From: Gluconacetobacter diazotrophicus PA1 5
GTDB lineage: Bacteria > Pseudomonadota > Alphaproteobacteria > Acetobacterales > Acetobacteraceae
Assembly: GCF_000021325.1 (NCBI RefSeq)
Contig: NC_011365.1
Location: forward strand, 1,731,001-1,795,000
Direction: 5' to 3'
Length of the DNA: 64,000 nucleotides
Shown here: piece by piece, positions 55,763 to 64,000 of the stretch
How positions within the stretch are numbered: the first letter of the stretch is position 1
Layout: each line of letters begins with the position of its first letter
Program-made: the position numbers and the translations under genes
The notes under the pieces: model-generated
Told to the model about the DNA's origin: nothing
What the model saw: the letters and a program-made list of their open reading frames with translations, nothing else
Database searches by the model: none

Positions 55763-56316
55763 TTATCCACATTTACTTTCTGCGTCCCTGAGATGCTCTT
55801 CCGCCACTAAAGGTTTTTTCTCACTATTCGTCTCTACTAAGATATCTTTTTTTTCATCAGCCAAAAGGCTCTCTATCAATCCACCGACAGGAATCGTGAA
55901 ATCTGGATAGTGTGTTTTCACGGCCTCTTTTGCCCAATTAGGCATCTGATATTGGTGACTCTTGTCATGTGCTGTACCATCGCGATTTAGCGCAAAGAGT
56001 TTTGAATCTTTTTGATAAAAATGTAAATGATCCTGAGTGCCAGGAACATGAGCTCGGTGAAAGTAGACAGATTTTCCTTTCCCAATATCTACCGCCTTCT
56101 TATCCTCCGTAAGTATACTAGACAATATTATATTAGCCACAACATCTTCTTTGTCTAAGTGAAAATATACTACAGAAATACTTTTGTTGATTTCAAAATC
56201 AATTTTCTCTCTTAAAATATCAACCTGAGACTTAAGCTCTATTGCTTTATTGATTTTTTCTTCAATGACACTAAGTTTTTTATCAAGTCGTTCTAATTTT
56301 TTTCTTTATCAGTCAT
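55763..56316 (-). CDS. Unknown AT-rich cargo protein with N-terminal coiled coil; needs a -1 frameshift
   Basis: The long frame from a GTG at 56140 down to 55763 encodes 125 residues (SVYFHRAHVPGTQDHLHFYQ, FALNRDGTAHDKSHQYQMPN), not recognised. Coding sense continues upstream without a start. An ATG at 56316 reads MTDKEKN and stops. A -1 shift on its seven-A run joins it to a lysine-rich coiled coil (LERLDKKLSVIEEKINKAIE) that runs into this frame. The A AAA AAT heptamer fits a programmed -1 site, but a simple one-base mutation is equally possible. The gene is the first of the operon. Confidence 0.5.
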
Positions 56317-56804
56317 TTTTATACCTCAATCAATAAGTTACTCATTTTATAACTCCACGGGAATAACAAATGCATGTTACGCACGAATTTGGTGATTTTA
56401 ATTCATCTATGTTCGCTATGTAAGAGGTAAAGTAATGTTTCACATATCTACCATGAGGTAGTAAACGGTCACGACATAGCTTCTTGTCCATGGTTATACG
56501 CCTTCCCGAGCCATCAAACACGTCGGGTCAATCTGAAAGCTAATAGTGTAGCGTCCCAGCTATCCACATCCCAGCGCAACTGAACCTCGATTTTGTCGTC
56601 ACTGCGATTGGATTCGTTGCACTGCGATTAGTAACATGCAGGGCATATTTTATTGGAATTTTTTATGAAACATATAAATATCGTATTCTGTTGTTATTTG
56701 CAATTCTACCGGCTCTTCACATGAGCATCTTGCCCATTTCCAGTTAAACCTATCAAGGAGGGATGCATCCAAAATAGAGGGCTAATATGAAGGCGAAAAA
56801 GCCT
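56317..56804. other. Intergenic stretch upstream of the AT-rich operon
   Basis: No gene is seen. It holds the promoter region of the leftward cargo operon. A 10-base direct repeat CACTGCGATT lies at 56600-56609 and 56620-56629 (20-base spacing). The composition returns to higher GC near 56780. Confidence 0.45.
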
Positions 56805-57612
56805 TCACCGCGCAATCAAACCTTGGGAATCAGACAGACGAATAGGATAGTACAACAGGTCACGATAGCCACCACGAACATAGTACCGACCGTCGGCAAC
56901 GAGGCGACGAACTCGATTCTTACGAGGGTCGTTTTCCCAGTCGGCCTTTCTGCCGCGAAACTCGAGCAGGACTTCGGCGAGCTTGCGATAACTCGCACCA
57001 GTCGCCCGACCGTCGAACGCCCTGAGCATCAGGATATGCCGATCTCGCGTCTGTTGCGGGAAATCATGCGCCCACCTGCCTTCAGGCCGACCGACCAGCG
57101 CGCGCCATAACCGCAGCATGGCCTCCGCTCGAAGTTCCAGCAACTTATCGAGCGGCAGGATCACGACATATGTGGCAGACCCATCCACCGGACGTGTCGG
57201 GAGCCAGAACTGATGTGTCGACGCGCCCGCCCGCCAGAAACCATGCCACGCATCATCGTCATCCAGCCGCCCAACAAGGCCCAGTAATTCCTCCAGATTG
57301 ATCGGCATGACGGCCGGATCATCCACATCAGCAAGAACCTCGCGCAGTTCGATCACGTCAGGCGAGAGTTCCGGTATCCAGAAGACAGGCGTGCGGCCGG
57401 CAGGCTGCGCCGGATCGACAGGGAAATCGCAAACCCCATCGTTCGGAGAAGGCTTTCCTGCCCCCTGACTTCGGAACTGGAAGCGTTTTCATTCGCTGGA
57501 ACGCACGACGATATTCGTCGTCACGTCGAAGATATTCCCAGGCCATGCCGGCGGCAGCTATGTCTTGTGCGTGTTCGTAAGCGGCCGGCGACTGCCAATC
57601 TGATATCGGCAT
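56805..57612 (-). pseudogene. DUF6499-DUF2285 regulator broken by a one-base frameshift
   Basis: The ATG at 57612 begins MPISDWQSPAAYEHAQDIAA and MAWEYLRRDDEYRRAFQRMK, typical of DUF6499, and continues to RWGLRFP. There the frame breaks. In the next frame FPVDPAQPAGRTPVFWIPEL continues to ELREVLADVDDPAVMPINLE and the DUF2285 part RDRHILMLRAFDGRATGASY. Deleting one C of the CCC near 57436 would restore a single ~270-residue protein. Relatives are single-chain regulators of this element type. A sequencing error is possible. Confidence 0.75.
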
Positions 57613-57915
57613 CGCGTTACCTTTCCTCTTGCGCCTGCTTCTGGCAGCAGGAACATCAGGATGCGCAATGGGAAGATTTTGTGCAGACTGTGTTTGGAGA
57701 TATGTCGATCTCGTAACACGATCGCACGATGTTATGGCGTTCGTCCGCGCTGCCAAAATAGTCCGCGAGCCGGGCACGCGCCCGGCGAGCGGCACTTATT
57801 TTCCATCTTCCCGTCGCCGATCCGCGAAGTCGGATCGGCGCAAATTTGTACGGACAGACAGACCAAGGAAGAGGGCACCGCAGAACCTAATTGTCGGCCC
57901 TGCGGCGTTCCCTCC
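57613..57915. other. Intergenic stretch with two stable stem-loops
   Basis: No gene is seen. Hairpins: GCCGGGC/GCCCGGC (57769-57775 with 57780-57786) and CGCCGATCCG/CGGATCGGCG (57815-57824 with 57831-57840). They lie downstream of the methylase and could end its transcript, although no T run is present. Confidence 0.5.
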
Positions 57916-58596
57916 CTATGCCGCTATTTTCTTCGCCGCGTGCCAGGCCAGTCGCCGGGTCGCCATTGCCGCATGTTCTGCGTCGAGTTCCATCCCCAGC
58001 CACTCACGGCCGAGATGCTGCGCCGCCACCAGCGACGAACCCGAACCGCAAAACGGGTCCAGCACCAGACCACCAGCCGGGCAGAACGTATCCACCAGAG
58101 GCAGCAGCGCCGCGACGGGCTTTTGCGTCGGATGCAGCCTGTTTCCCGAGTAGGACATGTCGATCACGTCCGGCACCGGCTGATGGGGCCGCATCGCATT
58201 TCCCTTCGCCAATAGATAGGCGCTTTCGTGTTCGTAGCGCAGAAAACCCGAAGATGAGGCGTATGACTTGCGAAACACGATATGCCCGACCATGCGGAAC
58301 CCGGCGGCTTTCCAGGCGTCGGCAAACAGGTCGATCTTATTCCATCCGTAAAAACTGACGGCAAGACCGCCCCATTTCAGGACACGGTGCATCTGATTCA
58401 CCGCCGGCCGGAGCCAGCGCGCATTATCGTCGTTGCGGACCTTCCGCCCGTCCCTGCCCTGATAATTCACCAGGTAAGGCGGGTCGGTCAGGATGAAATC
58501 CACCGAATTGCGCGGCATTGCCCGCATCAGGTCCACGCTGTCGCCATTGAGAATGGTATTGCGGAAATCGGTCGCCGTGATGGTGTTGCCGGTCAT
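57916..58596 (-). CDS. DNA adenine methylase (N6/N4, beta class)
   Basis: The ATG at 58596 gives MTGNTITATDFRNTILNGDS and 226 residues. The catalytic motif DPPY lies in DFILTDPPYLVNYQGRDG, and the SAM motif DPFCGSGSSLVAAQHLGREW lies near the end. This order (DPPY first) is the beta class, as in CcrM. No restriction enzyme gene is adjacent, so it is an orphan methylase, common in these elements, where it can protect incoming DNA. Confidence 0.9.
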   Translation of the reverse strand: MTGNTITATDFRNTILNGDSVDLMRAMPRNSVDFILTDPPYLVNYQGRDGRKVRNDDNARWLRPAVNQMHRVLKWGGLAVSFYGWNKIDLFADAWKAAGFRMVGHIVFRKSYASSSGFLRYEHESAYLLAKGNAMRPHQPVPDVIDMSYSGNRLHPTQKPVAALLPLVDTFCPAGGLVLDPFCGSGSSLVAAQHLGREWLGMELDAEHAAMATRRLAWHAAKKIAA

Positions 58597-58617
58597 GGTC
58601 TTTGCCCTTTGTTCCGC

Positions 58618-58641
58618 GAGGAACAGCCCCCGCTGTTCCTC
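58618..58641. repeat. Hairpin in the methylase leader
   Basis: GAGGAACAG (58618-58626) pairs with CTGTTCCTC (58633-58641), loop of six, 22 bases above the methylase start. It may influence translation of the methylase. Confidence 0.45.
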
Positions 58642-58669
58642 TGCCTCGCGGCGAGCAGCGGGGTAGCAA

Positions 58670-58782
58670 CGGCAAGGGCGACCGATGGGGAGGGGTTTCT
58701 CCCGGTCTGCACGGAGCGTAGCGCAGGAAGATCGGGGACACCCCATCGGACGGCGTCAGCCTGCTGACGCGAACCCTTGCCG
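58670..58782. other. Candidate structured RNA with a three-way junction
   Basis: Nested complementary pieces: outer stem CGGCAAGGG (58670-58678) with CCCTTGCCG (58774-58782); arm 1 CCGATGGGG (58682-58690) with CCCCATCGG (58741-58749); arm 2 GCGTCAG (58753-58759) with CTGACGC (58764-58770). Junction linkers are three bases each (CGA, ACG, GAA). It lies between the DUF2726 gene and the methylase, possibly in the methylase leader. It may equally be a DNA structure used by the element. Confidence 0.4.
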
Positions 58783-58799
58783 GCGCGAGGGCGGAGCCA

Positions 58800-59414
58800 T
58801 TAGCCTGTTCTTTTTTCTGTTTCCAGCACTCCTACTTTCTCCGAAAGTGCTGCGAAGATGTCGAGCTTGTCCATCCTCTCGGGAATTGCGAGCAGCGGGA
58901 TACTTGCCTTCTGCAAGGCCAGACGCTTGACCGCCATGCGAGCGTCAGCGTCGCCGGACAGATCGTGACCGGAACCGTTATACTCGACCACCAGGACCGG
59001 ATTACCAAAACGATCGATCAGAAGGAAATCGACGCGCTTGCCACTGTAGGACTTGAACGCCCGCTTCTGACGCGGATCATCCGGGGCATAAGGCGTTTTG
59101 ATGAAGCCACCCATCGCAACTTCGAAGGCGAAACGCCAGTCGGGCTGCATATCCTTGATCCATTCATCGATCGCATAGAGCACACGCACGGCTTCCCGAT
59201 TGACGGGAGGGACTGCCTTCAGGCTGCATTCATCAATGAACCGCAACTGGTTCTGCGGATCGGACAGGTCATTTTCCTGTCGGTATTGCCGACGCCGTTC
59301 GTCTTCCTTCTGCCGAACAGCGGCCTGCTGCGCCAGAGCCTCTTTCGCGCGGCGATCCCGAACGTAGAATCCGACGGCATATCCAATCGCCAGAAGAATG
59401 ATCATTTTTTCCAC
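58800..59414 (-). CDS. DUF2726 protein, membrane-anchored nuclease-like
   Basis: This 204-residue protein has an N-terminal hydrophobic segment (MIILLAIGYAVGFYVRDRRA) and a DUF2726 domain. KRVDFLLIDRFGNPVLVVEY then NGSGH resembles the D...E-x-N core of the PD-(D/E)XK fold. It may bind or cut nucleic acid, but activity is unproven. It lies upstream of the structured region and the methylase on the same strand. Confidence 0.7.
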   Translation of the reverse strand: MEKMIILLAIGYAVGFYVRDRRAKEALAQQAAVRQKEDERRRQYRQENDLSDPQNQLRFIDECSLKAVPPVNREAVRVLYAIDEWIKDMQPDWRFAFEVAMGGFIKTPYAPDDPRQKRAFKSYSGKRVDFLLIDRFGNPVLVVEYNGSGHDLSGDADARMAVKRLALQKASIPLLAIPERMDKLDIFAALSEKVGVLETEKRTG

Positions 59415-59541
59415 GACCGATAAGCCTCCCTTTTCTGCGCGATCACCGCCGATTACCGCATGGGTTGTCGCACGGTCTTCTCAAATCCCCTTGTCCTGGC
59501 CTTCATCGTTCCTGTCGCCCCATGACCGGAAGGTGGACAGG

Positions 59542-59754
59542 ATGGCACGCAAAAAAACCGACAGGATCAGGATCGAAGTGTTCGGCCCCACCAGTGAGGC
59601 GGAAACAACCGAACAGGCGCTTCACCCGTCCAACGAAGCCGTCCTGTCCCTCGCCCGGCTAATCGGCCGTCAGATGGCCCGCGAGCAGTTCGAGCGTGCA
59701 CGCGCTCTGGAGCGGAAACAGGCCCGGCAGAACCGATCCGATCCTCTGCGGTAG
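59542..59754 (+). CDS. Small conserved protein of the element
   Basis: An ATG at 59542 with a GGACAG site gives 70 residues beginning MARKKTDRIRIEVFGPTSEA and ending in a charged helix (QMAREQFERARALERKQARQ). Similar small proteins precede the toxin-antitoxin and recombinase genes in related elements, as I recall; no function is assigned. Confidence 0.5.
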   Translation: MARKKTDRIRIEVFGPTSEAETTEQALHPSNEAVLSLARLIGRQMAREQFERARALERKQARQNRSDPLR

Positions 59755-59818
59755 CCGCCCTTCCCGGCTGCGTTTTCTCCCGGCGAACGACCCTTCGTCG
59801 GGCTGTCGTGTATTTTTC

Positions 59819-59847
59819 TTGTGACCATTATGGTCCCGTGATATAAG
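59819..59847 (+). promoter_or_regulatory. Sigma-70-type promoter of higBA with overlapping operator
   Basis: TTGTGA (59819-59824) and TATAAG (59842-59847) are spaced by 17 bases. The spacer holds the palindrome GACCATTATGGTC (59823-59835). The start codon of higB follows at 59856, so the transcript leader would be very short. Confidence 0.6.
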
Positions 59848-59855
59848 GTCAGTCA

Positions 59856-60179
59856 ATGAGGATCATCGCCCGTCGCACGCTGAGAGAGTTCGTCGACAGT
59901 CTGGCGGGCCAGAAGGATCAGCCGACCGTCAAGGCGGCGCTGGACGCCTGGTTCGCCGAAGTCGGCAGGGCCGCCTGGACGAGCACCGCCGATGTGAAGC
60001 GGCTCTATGCCACGGCCAGCATCGTCAGCGCCGAGCGGATCGTCTTCAATATCAAGGGCAACGCCTATCGCCTGATCGTGGCGGTCGATTTCGAGAAAAG
60101 CATCGTCTGGATCAAATGGATCGGCACGCACAAGGCGTATGACAGGATCGACGTGACGGAGGTGGAACATGACGGCTGA
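59856..60179 (+). CDS. higB: HigB-type toxin
   Basis: This 107-residue protein matches HigB: MRIIARRTLREFVDSLAGQK, then NIKGNAYRLIVAVDFEKSIV and WIKWIGTHKAYDRIDVTEVE. It would cut ribosome-bound mRNA. It precedes and overlaps the antitoxin gene by 11 bases, the toxin-first order typical of HigBA. Confidence 0.88.
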   Translation: MRIIARRTLREFVDSLAGQKDQPTVKAALDAWFAEVGRAAWTSTADVKRLYATASIVSAERIVFNIKGNAYRLIVAVDFEKSIVWIKWIGTHKAYDRIDVTEVEHDG

Positions 60180-60549
60180 TCTGAAACCCATCCGCAACGA
60201 AGCGGATTACGACGCGGCCCTCGACGAGGTCGGACGCCTGTGGGGCGCGAAGAGCGGCACGCCGGACGGCGATCGTCTCGACGTGTTGGCCACCCTGATC
60301 GACGCCTATGAGGCAAAACATCATCCGATCGATCCGCCCGATCCGGTGGAGGCGATCCGCTTCCGCATGGAGCAGCAGGGTCTCACCCGCAAGGATCTGG
60401 AACCGATGATCGGCCCGCGCAACCGGGTGGCCGACGTGCTGAACCGCAAGCGCGGTCTGTCGATCGACATGATCCGCCAGTTGCATGACGGCCTCGGCAT
60501 CTCCGCCGAGGTGCTGATCCGGCCCAGCCGGATGGACAAGGTCGCCTGA
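60169..60549 (+). CDS. higA: HigA-type antitoxin
   Basis: This 126-residue protein has an Xre-type HTH at its C-terminal half (RKDLEPMIGPRNRVADVLNR, GLSIDMIRQLHDGLGISAEV) and an N-terminal toxin-binding part. It neutralises HigB and probably represses the operon through the palindrome in the promoter. It lies directly upstream of the recombinase gene. Confidence 0.88.
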   Translation: MTADLKPIRNEADYDAALDEVGRLWGAKSGTPDGDRLDVLATLIDAYEAKHHPIDPPDPVEAIRFRMEQQGLTRKDLEPMIGPRNRVADVLNRKRGLSIDMIRQLHDGLGISAEVLIRPSRMDKVA

Positions 60550-60579
60550 TAGGAAACACCACCCAAGGAACAACATCCC

Positions 60580-62310
<1,731 letters not shown>

Positions 62311-62345
62311 CTGGTGTGTGTGTTGTGTAGGGTGGACTGGAAGAC

Positions 62346-62459
62346 CTGGCGGCGACCGACTTTCCCGCGTCTTGAGACGCAGTATCATAGGCGCTGGGGC
62401 ATTTCACGGCCGAGTTCGGGATGGGATCGGGTGGGTCTATCCCCGCCATGGCCACCAGG
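62346..62459 (-). rRNA. rrf: 5S ribosomal RNA
   Basis: Read on the minus strand it starts CCTGGTGGCCATGGCGGGGA and ends GAAAGTCGGTCGCCGCCAGG, with the conserved CCCATCCCGAACTCGG segment. It lies between the 23S gene and tRNA-fMet. Ends are accurate to a few bases. Confidence 0.93.
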
Positions 62460-62582
62460 TCGTCCAGTCCACCCTGTGGGGTGTTATTGGGCGTGTGAGG
62501 TTGGTGCGGTGAGAGGTGAGTGTGTTGTGTGGATGATTGCTGTGCATGTGTGTTGCCTGCTGGGCAGGCGGTGTGAGTGAGC

Positions 62583-64000
<1,418 letters not shown>

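Noticed and set aside
56600..56629. CACTGCGATT direct repeats as replication iterons
   Set aside because: Only two copies, far from the initiator gene; the better iteron candidates are at 52991-53057.

Overview
The window comes from a high-GC alphaproteobacterium, most likely a diazotrophic acetic acid bacterium (Acetobacteraceae, Gluconacetobacter-like). The basis is the gene content and order of a complete Mo-nitrogenase cluster, the protein sequences, and a leftward rRNA operon ending in 5S and tRNA-fMet. The assignment is from recognition, not from a search.

Region 1 (1-24500, almost all minus strand) is the nif/fix cluster. In transcription order it reads nifA, nifB-fdxN-LRV-nifZ-nifT-SIR2-like, nifHDK, nifEN-nifX-DUF269-DUF683-fdxB-nifQ, iscA-like-nifU-nifS-nifV-nifW, fixABCX and modD. 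Sigma-54 (-24/-12) promoters precede nifB, nifH, the iscA-like gene and fixA. Perfect TGT-N10-ACA NifA sites lie upstream of nifB, nifH and fixA. A DUF2478 gene stands divergently next to modABC-rpoN (24720-28358, plus strand). A consensus sigma-54 promoter precedes modA, so the molybdate transporter and sigma-54 itself probably belong to the same regulon.

Region 2 (28392-40742) is metabolic. It holds a class III aminotransferase, an Lrp-type regulator, a tartrate/D-malate-type dehydrogenase, a TonB receptor, a succinate-semialdehyde-type dehydrogenase, a double GNAT protein and a GhrA-like reductase. It then has an encapsulin/DyP-peroxidase nanocompartment operon with a visible cargo tag, and a TetR regulator.

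Region 3 (40799-45553) is an insertion-sequence pile-up: an IS5-type element, and an IS21 element whose istA is split by an IS3 element. A Phd/PemK toxin-antitoxin pair and a flavin reductase-like gene follow.

Region 4 (47170-62234) looks like a degraded integrative mobilizable element. It contains a VirD2/RlxS-type relaxase with a candidate oriT, an IS110 insertion, a lytic transglycosylase, DUF736, a TraF-like S26 peptidase, DUF2840, a RepA-type initiator with iteron-like repeats inside its gene, and an AlpA-like HTH. Further right are an AT-rich three-gene cargo operon of unknown function, a frameshifted DUF6499/DUF2285 regulator, a DNA methylase, a DUF2726 protein, HigBA, and a large serine recombinase whose last codons run into tRNA-fMet. 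No VirD4 or Trb genes are present in the window.

Region 5 (62234-64000) is the 3' part of an rRNA operon read leftward: partial 23S, 5S and tRNA-fMet.
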